64,000 bases of DNA. Source: Parasponia andersonii (Eukaryota > Streptophyta > Magnoliopsida > Rosales > Cannabaceae). The translations under genes were made by a program, and so were the position numbers. The DNA lies in the NCBI GenBank assembly GCA_002914805.1, contig JXTB01000206.1, positions 509,768 to 573,767 on the forward strand. The letters are read 5' to 3'. Of this stretch, positions 1 to 11,029 are shown in pieces; position 1 is the stretch's first letter; each line of letters begins with the position of its first letter. Below the pieces are notes generated by a model, which saw only the letters and a list, made by a program, of their open reading frames with translations, did not search any database and was not told the DNA's origin.

Positions 1-536
1 TATATATAATCCTGGAACTAGGAGCTTTTCTGGCTCTCAATCCCAGGATCGAATATATTTTCTCATCATGACTTACTCTAGAGAATAGGGCCGTGATTAC
101 CGTGATTTCCCTTGCATCGTTGTGGTCTGTTTTCCGTCATCCCCTACAACTCAAGCCTTTCGGGGGCGAGACTTTGACAAACTGCCGTTTTATCAAGACA
201 GTTTGTCCAATGTATGCACCTACCCAGGACTGTATTAAATGCCCTGTCTGGGTCTGGAGCAGTGCGTCACCTTCCATGGTCTTCTGGTGGAAGACCCTCG
301 AGGCTTCTGACACCTAGCTGTCTAGGCAAGGACTGGATTGAGCAGAACCATCCAGGGTCTTGGATGGATTCAGTCCTGGCCTCAGATGGCCCATGGGCCC
401 ATGCGGTACCGCATGGGACTCGTGTGGCTTTTAAATGGTTACTCTGGGCACGTGTCGAACGACGCGCCCCCTTTATGACCTAATCTGCCACTCAATCATC
501 CACGTGGCATATGATCTAGGAACGGGTCCTATAACT
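1..536 (-). repeat. 3' LTR of the Tat-type element (partial)
   Basis: Positions 1-536 align with 18375-18908, starting at the shared tatatataatcctggaact, with scattered mostly C/T and G/A differences. The missing 250 bases of the LTR lie left of the window. The inner edge is placed at 536 because a polypurine tract (minus strand) follows immediately and the other LTR copy ends at the corresponding base. The terminal TG of the minus strand appears mutated to AG here. Confidence 0.8.
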
Positions 537-549
537 GCCCCCTATTTCC
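537..549 (-). other. Polypurine tract of the Tat-type element
   Basis: On the minus strand this reads GGAAATAGGGGGC directly before the 3' LTR, which is where a polypurine tract primes plus-strand DNA synthesis in LTR retrotransposons. Confidence 0.6.
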
Positions 550-762
550 TTATTTGATGGAATCTCATCCATCAAGTGGGGAAATCGTGTCCTTAGTCCT
601 CTAATTTGAGGGGGACATGTGGTTCCTTATTATTATTTCTCCCCAATTACCGACGCTGATGCACGATATCCTATGTCACGACTTTTTTCAGAATTTTGAA
701 ATTCCAGTGCTTCTGTCTTCCTCGCACCATTCCCCTCTAGGAGAGACTTTTTGACTCTCCCT

Positions 763-769
763 CTATAAA
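763..769 (+). promoter_or_regulatory. TATA box of the antisense gene
   Basis: The sequence ctataaa sits about 120 bases ahead of the first ATG (891) of the antisense gene and outside the LTR, followed by a T/C-rich leader. It suggests that the antisense gene has, or had, its own promoter rather than using the LTR. Confidence 0.45.
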
Positions 770-890
770 AGCTTCATTCATGCTTATTTCTTACTTTACC
801 AAAATCTCCAAGTGTTCTCGCTTTCTAAAATCTTAGGGTTTCTGACTCTTCCCTTTGCTAGAACATTTCACTCCTTTGATTGTATTCAGA

Positions 891-3800
891 ATGATGGCCC
901 CGAACTTGAATCAGAGGCTCTGCCCCATCACAGATTCGAAGTTGGACTCGTTGAGGAGGCAGCTTTGCTTCCCTGGCGGAGTTACCTTACAAAGAGTTAA
1001 GGGCCCAACGGATTGGTACCTTCGTCCCTCTGCCCCTGATGACTCTATCGTCTTGGGGAGGAGACACTCAGAATGGCTGCGATTTCCCCTTCCTCTTCTG
1101 ATCCACCAGTTCTTTGCTCTGACGGGGTCATGATCTTGATGGGGCTCTCTGCTCTATCAGTCATCTTTAACATGCATATCAACCTGGAGGTGGTCTTTTA
1201 TGCCTACAAGCTCACCCTCATCTCCAAGAAGAGCTCTTACCCCATTTTCTACCTCCAACCGCTCCCAGGACGCCATATCTTCTGGGGTTTGCCGAAGTCG
1301 AATAAGCAATAGGACTCCCACTCCATGCTATATGCTATTGGAGGGGCGTGGTGCTCTCCCTAGGTGAATGGAGAGCATTTCCAAATTCCTTCATTTTTTC
1401 TACAAAGTAAGTACTAGGTTGTAATTTTTGGGTCCGTGTACACCTCGTCCGTTTTTACACATGATATTTTGCCTTGCGTAGCCTCTATGGAGGAAAGTAG
1501 GTTTAAGCCGTAACTGTCGGCGGGGCGGCTCAAGGAGCTGAAGGGTATCGTCATCTTTGTGTCTTCTGGGGATTGCCGACATATCTAGGCCGTTTTGAAT
1601 CCCCAGGTGATGAATATGATGCCAAGGATGGTCTCATATCTCCTCTTCCCGCTGGACACCTGGGTCATCACAAAGCACCTGCGGAGCCAGCTTGACGCCT
1701 CGGCTCTAAACCGGTTCTGCCGGGATGAGCAAAGTCGCATCATCATGGTGGGTCATCAGATCACGGCCTCGAGCCAGCTGGCGGGTCCTAATGACCTGGT
1801 AGCGGTGACCAGTCACGAGCTCGAGGAAGCGGTGAGGCTCGTGGCCGAAGAGTATGGCAGGCTTCGTAGAGAGGAAGCCACTGCCCCCAAGAGGGTTAAG
1901 GGTGAGTTTATTTTGGCACCCTAGTGCTCCGTCGATCAAGTTATGGCTGCGTTCTAACCACGTTCCTTGCTCTTCACAGGTTCGGATGCAGGCCCTTCGA
2001 CAGACCCTTCCCCAGTCAAGGGGAGTGCCGTTGTGCACAAGGCCTGCTCCAAGGTCCGAACCTGTTCGTGCTTGAGGGTGAAACACTCGTGGTCCCCTCT
2101 CCCAAGGCAAGCGAACCCCCGACTCAGGAGATGCCGGCTATAAAGGTCATATATTGAAGAGGGGCGCCTTTGAGCCTACCTGGGGAGCCCGCAGCTTTGA
2201 CTTCTTCTGCCCCCGACTCTGGTTCGAAGGCGGGCGTAGGGTCTGGCACTGCCTACCCTCGTTGGGAGATTGTTGAGCTCAGCAGAGGAGCTCTGAGGTT
2301 GAAGTCTCAGCTGTCTTCCCCTCTCCTGATCTTGATGAAGCAGGGTCGTGAAGCCGACACGTCCATGGGGAAAGAGAGCCCAGCGGGGAAGAGGGCAAAA
2401 CCACCCCCTCTTCCAGCAGCAATGACTACAGGACTACGCTAACCCTCATAAGGAGGAGAAAGTCTGCACACGGAGTCCCGTCGGGGGGCGTTGGTCAAGA
2501 CAAGACCAAAAAATTACATCCAGGCGGGTCTCCTAGGGGGTGACAGCCGAAGCCACCGATGTCGCGGTAATCGTCGTGGCCTCTTCTGCTGAGGATGCGC
2601 CACCGCCTGCTATCGTCGAAGATGCACTTGGCGACGCCCTGCTTCCTGCTGTCCCCACCTCTGCTGCTTCGGGAGAAGGTGTCCTCGCAGTTGGCGGCAT
2701 GGAGTCTCGTTTCTCATATGTTGATGACGCCCAAGGAGAGGGTCCAGCTTTAGAGCCTGAGCTGGAGGCACTTTCCCTAGAGAATATTAAGCTTGTCACT
2801 AGCCACAACATTGCGCAGGTTTGGCTTGTCTGGCCGTCATCTCCATGTTTTTTAGCATCCTTGCTGAACACTGACCCCCCTTTCTTATATCCTGCAGCTA
2901 ACTGCCATCTAGTCCTTCTATTCCTCTCGCATCAGGGAGCTGACTGGGCAGTTGAATGCCCGTTCTGTGATGGTTGAGCGGAGCGAGGTCGCCCTTGCCA
3001 CGTTGAGGGTAGACTTCGACCTATATCGGAGCCTAGACGAGGCTAGGGGCAGCAGCGTGGTGGCTCACGCTCTGAGCATTAAGAGGGCCAGGCACGAGGA
3101 GCTGGTCGCTAAGTTAGCCTAGGTAGAGGCCGACAGGCTGGCTCATATCGAGCCCGCCAGGCTGGCCCAATCTGAGCTCAGGGTTAAGGAGCAGGAGCTA
3201 CAGAGTGCAAGGGCGGAGATGAGGCTGGCTTTCATCGCTCACGACGGAGCAGTAGACGATGCTAAAGAGGCGAGGAAAGCTGAGGTAAAAGCCAAACTGG
3301 AGGCCCATTCCCTACAGTGCAGGCTTGACCGGTCCAACGAGGTAAACTGACATCTCTACTCAGATCACAAAAAACTGATGGGAGCTCATGCGGAGTTGTC
3401 TCAGAAGCACGGCGAAGACCTCGCCAATATTAACATTATTTTGGTCGACTTGTCACAGTGGCAAGCAGAGCTGAGGCTGGCGGTGCTGAGGGATAGGTTG
3501 GCGAATGCGGAGAAGCTAAAAACGAGGTACCAGAGGCAGGTGGATGTCCTTTCTGTGGAGAGCTACAGGTCTGGCTGGGAGAATAGGGAATTCGAGGGCC
3601 ACGTAGAGGTGGTAACGCCTGACCAGTTCGATGAGCAGAAGGATATCGAGAGAGACCATTATTCCGTCAAGCACTATATGCAGCAGTTAGGGATGAGATC
3701 AACATCATATACCCTGCTGATGTGCTGAAAATGCTCGACGAAGAAAAAGACACGCCCTTTACATCTCCCTCTATTGCTCAGGAGAACAAGTCACAGAGAT

Positions 3801-3954
3801 TCATGGCGGTCAGCCTGGTCTTGGCACCTCAACTAGCGGAGGGTCTGGTGCAGTCGTTTTGTCTAGCGACGATTCTGACCCCAATATGCCGCCTTCTGCC
3901 GAAGCTGGTCTAATCACCGAAGCTGGTATTGCTCCCCTCGTCGGAGGTAACTAG
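891..3954 (+). pseudogene. Antisense extra gene of the Tat element (putative gypsy-type transposon domain, coiled coil)
   Basis: This is a chain of + strand coding blocks opposite to gag-pol. Residues encoded at 891-1312 (with one frameshift near 1130) resemble the Pfam family 'putative gypsy type transposon' (PF04195), ending in a block with GLPKSNK. Blocks at 1595-1901, 1980-2818 and 2898-3954 follow; the last (about 2930-3700) is a long charged Ala/Glu/Arg-rich coiled coil. Candidate introns with GT-AG ends lie at 1902-1979 and 2819-2897 (78 and 79 bases), and a less certain one begins at 1407 (gtaagt). In-frame stops (for example near 3120 and 3347) and frameshifts show it is dead. Antisense ORFs of this kind are known in Tat elements; their function is unknown. 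Confidence 0.65.
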
Positions 3955-4037
3955 GACCTCTCACTCTTTATGTATTTGTAAAGTACTAACTGTGTTATGT
4001 AAAGCTGACTCTTGTTGTAAACACCTATTTAAATAAT

Positions 4038-4043
4038 AATAAA
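4038..4043 (+). terminator. Polyadenylation signal of the antisense gene
   Basis: AATAAA occurs about 85 bases after the last stop of the antisense gene (3954) in an AT-rich stretch, a fitting position for a plant near-upstream poly(A) element. Confidence 0.4.
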
Positions 4044-4220
4044 AATGCATTTTTCTCACGTTTATTCCCTTCCCTTTTTTTTGTCGCCTGCATTCATGGT
4101 CAGGGTCGGGCATCATATACGATGTCATTCCCTTATCGGCAGTTCGGTCGACCTCTGGGTCTGGCTCAATTGTATATGATTTGAAGTTTTTAGTGAATTC
4201 CTCCATGCTATGATTGACAG

Positions 4221-4233
4221 GATTAGCTCTGGA
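4221..4233. repeat. 13-base direct repeat flanking the nested element (left copy)
   Basis: GATTAGCTCTGGA is found here and again at 9345-9357, just outside the LTR end at 9343. It is longer than the 5-base target duplication expected for gypsy elements. It may reflect a deletion that used short homology, or an aberrant insertion. Confidence 0.6.
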
Positions 4234-4235
4234 AG

Positions 4236-5559
4236 GATAGGTCATTTTATGTGGCTTCAACTAACGAGAAGCATAAGCCACAACTCGACCATTCTATATC
4301 AAGACACATCCGAAACCCGTCTTTGAAGCATCGGTATACACCACATAAGGCTCGTTACTGTCAGGAATAGTAAGAACTGGTACGATGGTCAAACTCTACT
4401 TTAACCTGACAAAAACTTCTTCACTTTTGTGATCCCAAAGAAACTTAACATCCTTCCTGGTTAACTTCGTCAAAGGCAAAGCAATTCTCGAGAAATTTTG
4501 CACAAAACGGCAGTAGTAGCTAGCCAAACCGAGGAAACTATATACCTCTGTCACATTTCCCGGTCTTTCTTATTCCAAGACAGCTTTGATCTTAGCAGGA
4601 TCGACTGAAATACCTCCGTGAGAAATCATATGGCCCAAGAACTTCACTTCTGACATCCAAAATTCACACTTCGATTTCTTGGCGTACAACTGATGATCTC
4701 TCAGGGTCTTAAGTACTATCCCCAGATGTTCGGCATACTCTTCTCGAGTTTTGAAATACACCAGGATGTCATCAATGAACACAACCACAAAACAATCCAA
4801 AAATAGCCTGAAAATCCGATTCATGAGATCCATAAAAGCTGCAGGTGCATTTGTTAAACCAAATGGCATCACCAGAAACTCAAAGTGACCATATCGAGTT
4901 TTGAATGTTGTCTTAGGTATATCATCCTCTCTTATCTTCAACTGATGATAACCGGATAAATTGATCTTAGAGAAGAACCTTGAACCACTGAGTTGATCAA
5001 ACAACTCATCTATCCTTGGCAAAGGATACTTATTCTTCACTGTCAACTGATTCAACTTCTTGTAATCTACACAAAGTCTCAACGAACCATCAGCTTTCTT
5101 CGCAAACAAAACAAGAGCATCCGAAGGAGAAGTGCTACTGAGAATAAAGCCCTTGGAAAGCAGATCGTCTAATTGTTCTCTTAATTCGTCCATCTTAGCA
5201 GGTGCCATGCGATAGGCTGGAATAGAAACTGGTTGAGCTCCAGGAACTAGTTTAATACAGAACTCGATCTCCCTATCAGGTGGTAACCCTGGTAAGTCTT
5301 CAGGAAACACCTCCGAATACTCACATACCACTGGAATCCATGGGACTTGATCGTCTGTCCTTACCTCGCCATTCATGGCAAATAAGTTCCTATAATACTC
5401 GAGTTTCTTCCTTCCATCCATGCACACTTTCAGAACAGGACTAGGCTTCAACGGACTCATCCCAGCCTGATAGACAATAGGATATCCATCACTAGGAAAA
5501 AGAGTCACCCGCTTCGTACGACAATCCACAACCACTCGATATTTCGACAACCAATCCAT
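4236..5559 (-). pseudogene. Nested gypsy pol: reverse transcriptase and partial RNase H
   Basis: An open frame of 329 codons (5559-4570) covers the protease-RT linker and RT. Seen in it are the YRMAPAKM block, [12 protein letters not shown], the region with [24 protein letters not shown] and the catalytic FIDDILVYF motif, then KFLGHMIS. After a stop at 4567 the frame continues through the RT connection and into RNase H (YTDASKTGFGCVLI and VVAYASR), broken by several stops, and ends abruptly after KPHKMTYP at about 4236. The normal downstream RNase H and integrase are absent, so the enzyme cannot support transposition. Confidence 0.88.
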
Positions 5560-5577
5560 ACCGAGTATTACATCGTA

Positions 5578-5817
5578 CTATCCCATCGGCAACATAAATA
5601 GATCAGCAAGCAACTTCATATCACCAACCACAACCTGAGAAAACTTACACACACTAGACACATCGGCTACTCCTCCCAAAGGTGTACCCAACGTCAATAC
5701 ATTATCCAAATTAGAAAATTCCAACCCCAATAGTTGAGCAAACAATAAAGATATGAATAAATAGGATGTACCAGTATCAAACAAAACATGTGCACAAGAG
5801 TGTGAAAGAATGATCAT
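5578..5817 (-). pseudogene. Nested gypsy aspartic protease
   Basis: A minus-strand frame of 79 codons contains VLFDTGTSYLFIS, matching the D-T-G active-site loop of retroviral-type aspartic proteases, followed by a hydrophobic core typical of the chromovirus protease. A stop at about 5578 separates it from the RT frame, whereas in an intact element the two are continuous. Confidence 0.75.
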
Positions 5818-6159
5818 ACCGTCAACAACACCTCGACCGGTGCGATCCTGAGTGTCGTCTGCCCCAGTAAAAGCATAGGCCTAGCAAGTCACCTTCCATT
5901 TCCCTTTGTTACCTCTCCCCTGACCAAGATGGCTACTGCTGGATCCTGGACCACTACTGCCATATCCATGCCCACCCTGACTCCCTAAGGCCTGAGGAGT
6001 CTGAAAGTTCTAAGTAAAACCCTGAGGGCAGTACTAATGCTGGTAAGGCTGAGGGGAAGTAAAAGCCTGCGAAGTACCCTGTGACTATTGCAGCCTTGCT
6101 TGAGTGTTATGATAAGAAACAGAACCTGTCTGGCTCCTCTGTGGTCCTCCCTGAGAAAG

Positions 6160-7060
6160 AGGAGATTTCTGTAGACGGTTGGGACACTCCTTCTTCCGAT
6201 GACCCTCCTGGCCACAAACAAAACATCCTCCATACGGACTGCCTCTGCCACCCCTTGAAGAACCACTGCTATTCGAGCTCCCACTGTTCGGAGTACTCTA
6301 GGCTTACCACTGCCCCTGGTTCCTTCTAGTGGCTTTCCTGTCATTACCTCTCCGCTGGTTCCTCTTGGAATCTAATCCTTCTTCGATGGCCTCTGTCCGC
6401 TGGGCAGCCACTGCAATCTCAGGAAGAGTACGGAAGGTCTGAGAACCAATCTTGTTGAAAATGTTCCGATTTAGACGACTCCTGAACTTGGTGACTCGAT
6501 ACTTTTCACTCGTACCCGGTCCAAGAGCAATATTTGCCAACTCAGTGAACTCTATCAGGTACTCATTCACCGTTCTATTACTTTGAGTCAACGTCTCAAA
6601 TCGGTTCACAACTTCATCTTGCTGATCCTCATTGGCACACTGGGCCTTAAAATTCTATTCAAAGTCTTCCTAAGTTAAGCCCACTACATCTTGCATTTGT
6701 TCCACTGTCTCCTACCAACGAATGGCACTCCTCGTCAAATGGGTAACAACAAACACAGCCCAAAACTCAACCGGAGTACCAATGGCTCAAAAGTGCCTCT
6801 CCATCTCACGCAACCAAGCAATTGCCTTGAGAGCTTCTGGTCTACCATCAAACTGCCTTGGCTGGAGATACATGAACTGTTGGAGATGATCAGCCTAATC
6901 CAACTGTCGTTCCCTCGGAACTGAAGGCTGATAGTCTGGATTGCTCATCTGGACGAATACCTGTTGCATTGCCTCGATCAGATGAGTGAAATCCAGACGA
7001 GGAGGTTCGGCACCCGGCTGATGCCTCAGAACTCTTCTAGATCCTTACTAGTCTAAAACA
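6160..7060 (-). pseudogene. Nested gypsy gag with zinc knuckle
   Basis: Minus-strand fragments from about 7060 to 6300 read as the retrotransposon gag core, including RFETLTQSNRTVNEYLIEF and a following basic stretch. In another frame at about 6190-6240 the CCHC zinc knuckle CFVCGQEGHRKKECPN is recognisable. Several in-frame stops and at least one frameshift separate the pieces, so no full gag is encoded. Confidence 0.75.
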
Positions 7061-7156
7061 ATATGCCAAACTGTTAATATGATAATGATGAATGCTTGTC
7101 ATAAAATCAACTTCAATCTACTTTAATGGTGATACGTCTGAGCTGTTAAACTCAAA

Positions 7157-7168
7157 TTTCTGATACCA
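7157..7168 (-). other. Primer binding site (tRNA-iMet type) of the nested element
   Basis: The + strand reads tttctgatacca, close to the 3' end of initiator methionine tRNA (ending TGATACCA), 8 bases inside the LTR end at 7177. This fixes the direction of the element as minus. Confidence 0.7.
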
Positions 7169-7176
7169 AAAATTTC

Positions 7177-9343
7177 TGTCACGACCCAAAACTCGGGCCA
7201 GTGGCAGAAAGGGAATTTCATAAAGATGGAAAATTCCTTGATTTATTTGAAGTGTCAAAAGTTCTAGTTTTTATAAAATGGTCTATTTAAATAAAATAAT
7301 TAGAATTTCATCCCGTGAACCACTCCCACAGTTCGTATACACAATTAAACATAGATCGAATAATTATTTAAAAATGCAAAATCAAATATAGTTCTAAGTA
7401 ACATCATCATCCACAACGAAACTCAAATCCCAGAATGGCATACATAGGTTCATAGACAAAATAGAAAGCAGTAAATCTTGGTTCAATGCTACTACAAAGT
7501 CCAAACAAACTAAACACCAAGACGACAAGTATCTAGCATTACCAAGAGAAGAACTGCAATCAAGATGATCTCTTACTCCTCTTGATCATCGAGATCGCAC
7601 TGGACACCACCTTGAGGAAGAAGGTAGGGGGTGAGCATAAAATGTCCAATAGGAAAAAAAATTACCTGGTCAAAAATATTTTAGTCATGGAGAATTCCTG
7701 CATGATTAGTTTAGTCCAAAACATACATATATATATATATAATCCAAACCGGAAATTCATATATATATAAAAGCAGCGTAATCAAAACCATTCAATCCAT
7801 ATGCACATGACACAAATCAACTCATATCCAAGAGCTCTCATCCTCTCATCTGTGGAAACCCAGGATGATGGTACTAAGTATGCCTAATAGCCTGTCTGAT
7901 ACCTAAGCCTATACCTAGAGGGGACACCTATGTGTCACCTACCAAACCTGAAGGGGCAACTTAATTGCCTATGCCTGCCAAATGGGGAGGTAATCAAAAG
8001 TAACAAAATCTCGCGTGAGTTTACGGACTCTCACCGATAGTAGAGTACACAGTACCACATTGTAAACCCACCATGCTAACACGGTGCTCATATATGATCC
8101 TATGATACATGCAATACAAAACTGAAGTGTGAAAATAATTATGCTTGGGATTTTTGATAAAATCAGCATAATAGGTTTTATAGAAAAACGGGCAGCATAA
8201 CGGCCTTATTTTTAATATACCTAAAATAACCTGCACTCATAAAATTCCCAGAGCAATACAATATGTATACATCACACAATCAATTCCTATCACAGATGTT
8301 CAAGAAAACCAAAAATCACATTTATTCTCATATGTTGCAGAAAATAAGTTTTATTCGAAAACGATATAAAACATGGGTAATTGAGTCCCTACCTCACTCG
8401 AATAGCAATACCACACTATTGAATTCTTAAGGTATTATTGACGATCGCCCGGAGGGTTGGGAACCAATTCCAAGCCCTCAATCGTCCTCTTGCGAAAAAC
8501 CAACTTCTCAACGGAGCTTCAATTCCACAAACGAACCTCTTCACTGAATTCCTAGCACATAAAATAGTTAGGTTAGATATATAACTTGTCAAATTCAGGT
8601 CCGAACCCACACCAGGCCGGTGTCACACAAATCGAGGCAAATCTTAGCCGTCTGATTTCGATTTCCGCGCCGGTCACCAAACATAGGCAATATATATATA
8701 TATATATCAAACTTCTCTATTTTCCGAGTACAATCAAAAAATGACAATAAAAACAAAATCCAACGGCCGGATCAAAAAGTCAAACTTAAACTCAAAATAA
8801 CCAAAAATGGCAACTTTCAATCCATGCAAAATGGGATTGAGATATATATACCTTGATGATGCTTGCGACGAGATGAATCCAACGGGACCGGTTAGAGGTC
8901 GAATAGTGGTCGGAATCGTCTCTGGTGGCCAAAAATTCGATTCGGGCCTCTTGGAGCTTCTCCTGCATTGTAGACAACGACGGCGACCGGGGACAGACAA
9001 CACAGCTTCAGCGTCGCAAGGGGAAGCTTCGTCGGTCGGTGGCGCGGGCGGATGACGGCGGCGGCACCTTTTGCGGTGGTCTGGCGTCGGCGGCAGAGAG
9101 AGGTCCGAGAGAGAGAGAGAGAGAAATGAATGAACAAGCCACGTGGCCTGTTTTGAATAGGGCTGTGCAATTTTTCAAAAATTGCACATAAGTCCCCAAA
9201 TTTCAAATCTCTATCAAATCAGTCTCTTAAAAATTACAATTTAGTCCTTTTGCACAAAACTTTTGCAAATTTATTCCCCTAATATTTTATCCGGAAAATA
9301 GGTAAAATGTCCAAATTACCCTCCCAAAATCTGGGTTTTTACA
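7177..9343 (-). repeat. 5' LTR of the nested gypsy element
   Basis: The stretch is bounded by TGTCACGACC at 7177 and tttttaca at 9343 (TGT...ACA ends) and sits next to the primer binding site. At about 2.17 kb it is a long LTR, as is usual for Del/Tekay-type elements. It contains AT microsatellites (about 7727-7740 and 8690-8707) and a GA run (about 9107-9124). The matching 3' LTR is missing. Confidence 0.8.
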
Positions 9344-9728
9344 AGATTAGCTCTGGAGATTGGGATGTGAGTTCCGGCTCGTCTGGTTTTGAGAATGTAT
9401 AATTTCTGTTATGACTTATCTTGGCAGAGTTTGACCCGTGCGTGTAGCTAGACTTCTCCGACCCTAAGTAGGAACGCGCCAGAAACCAGCTCCAGGAGTT
9501 GGTTGACCACTGCTTTGACCTGTCGCTACAGAGGAAGAGGCTCAGGCTCGGTTCTTATTGGGAGCAATCGGGATGTTACCACTCCGATGTGTCCCTGCGA
9601 GTCCGTCCAAGACATGCTTCTTACAAATAGAGCCTCCGGGTCTGCGTCTCTATCGACTAGGCATTTTGTATTTTAGGCAATAATAAACAGAGTTTGGTTT
9701 TAACTTTTGTCTTCGTGCTTGATCTTGT

Positions 9729-10020
9729 CTTGGCCTACTTCCAATAGGTAGGCCCTAGCTCTATTCAATTCGAGTCCATGTGTAGTTAAGGCACTATCTG
9801 ATGAGGGTCTGCTTCCAACGGGTAGACCATAGCCTCACTTTCCTTTGGCTTACGCGTAACTAATGTGCTTTCTAGGGAGGGTCTACTTCCAACGGATAGA
9901 CCATGGCCATGTTTGCCTTTGGCTCATGCGTAGCTAAGGTGCTCTTTGGGGAGGGTCTACTTCTAATATGTTCTCTTGGAGGGGTCTTATTGCCTAACTC
10001 TTTTCCCATCCTACAGGTAT
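9729..10020. repeat. 74-base tandem repeats in the Tat 3' region
   Basis: The motif gagggtct(g/a)cttcca recurs at 9803, 9877 and 9951, exactly 74 bases apart, with a weaker unit from about 9729. Each unit carries an inverted-looking core (ggtctacttccaacggatag then acca). The same array recurs at about 11312-11603 in the duplicated block. Confidence 0.75.
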
Positions 10021-10024
10021 TCCT

Positions 10025-10795
10025 TGAGGGCTGGTGGCAAGTTTTTGTCACGCGGCCTATAGCCCTTCGTACATCTTCTTAGGTCGTCGGTGAGCGACGT
10101 GATCCCCGTAGTACGATTCTTGATAGGGCCGGCTAGCAAGTTTGGTTGTGTAGCTCATTCTCCTTCGTATGTTTTCTCGAGCTATCGGTGAGCATTTTAT
10201 TGCACGATGTGATTCCCATAGTACGACCATTTTTTAGGTCTGCTGGTAAGTTTTTGGTTGCGCAGCTTATTCTTCTTTGTACGTTTTCTCGGGCCATCGG
10301 CAAGCGTTTTATTGCACGATGTGATTCCCATAGTACGACAGTTTTCGAGGTCTGCTGGTAAGTTTTTAGTTACGCAGCTCATTCCTCTTCGTACGTTTTC
10401 TCAGCCCATCAGAAAGCATTTTATTGCACGATGTGATTCCCATAGTGCGATCATTTTTGAGGTCTACTAACAGGTTTTTGGTTGCGCAGCTCATTCTTCT
10501 TCGTACGTTTTCTCGGGCCATCGACATGCATTTTATTGCACGATGTGATTCCTATAGTACGATCATTTTTTTTTAAGGTCTGCTGGCAAGTTTTTGGTTG
10601 CGCAGCTCATTCCTCTTCGTACATTTTCTCAGGCCATCGGCAAGCGTTTTATTGCACAATGTGATTCCCATAGTACGATCATTTTTTGAGGTTTGTTGGC
10701 AAGTTTTTGGTTGCGCAGCTCATTCCTCTTCGTATATTTTCTCAGGTCGTTGGCACGTGACGTGATCCCCATAATACGATTTTTGTTTGTGCGAG
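10025..10795. repeat. About 112-base tandem repeat array (seven units), first copy
   Basis: A unit containing ggttgcgcagctcattc, cgtacgttttctcgg and ttattgcacgatgtgattcc repeats with spacings of about 110-116 bases. The tgcacgatg core lies at 10201, 10313, 10425 and 10537, with a variant at 10653, plus more diverged end units at about 10096 and 10759. The + strand frames through it are open only because the period and composition allow it. Tandem arrays in this part of Tat/Ogre-type elements are known and can seed satellite DNA. Confidence 0.85.
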
Positions 10796-11028
10796 TAGTT
10801 CATGGGGTCTAGCACTGGGGACAGACCCTTGTTCATAGCAGTCCAAAGGATCAGTTTGTGCAATAGAAAACCTGACCTGTTTTGGAATTAAGCTGTTCAG
10901 TAATACAAGCATTTAAATCTATCTCACAGCATTTACATGCATCTTACACGTGGTACTTTTTCAAGTGCTGGGCGTTCCACGTGTTTGGTAGGCTCTTCCC
11001 AATCTTGAGTTCTTTCAAAACATATGCG

Positions 11029-11029
11029 N
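11029..11029. other. Ambiguous base at the duplication junction
   Basis: I noticed this single N exactly between the two copies of the duplicated block. It suggests a contig join or gap placeholder where overlapping ends were not collapsed. Confidence 0.9.

Larger units (their letters stand above)
4234..9343 (-). mobile_element. Truncated Ty3/gypsy chromovirus (Tekay/Del-like) nested in the Tat element
   Basis: Minus-strand order is 5' LTR (7177-9343), tRNA-iMet-type primer binding site, gag, protease, RT, then RNase H, which stops at about 4234. The rest of RNase H, integrase, any chromodomain and the 3' LTR are missing. The RT sequence, with the [16 protein letters not shown] block ahead of it, is typical of plant chromoviruses. 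It is inserted in the same orientation as its host. The truncated end and the LTR end are both flanked by a 13-base direct repeat. Confidence 0.85.
9447..11028. repeat. 1582-base duplicated block, copy 1
   Basis: This block recurs at 11030-12611 with a constant offset of 1583. Comparing by eye I found only two base differences (near 9831/11414 and 10048/11631). The two copies abut except for a single N at 11029. It is part of the 3' untranslated region of the Tat element. The near-identity contrasts with the marked divergence of the element's LTRs. Confidence 0.95.

Noticed and set aside
8807..9206. Overlapping frames on both strands in the GC-rich part of the nested LTR
   Set aside because: They lie in LTR sequence and lack known domains.
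10025..10795. CRISPR-like regular repeats
   Set aside because: Units are contiguous with no unique spacers and lie inside a plant retrotransposon.
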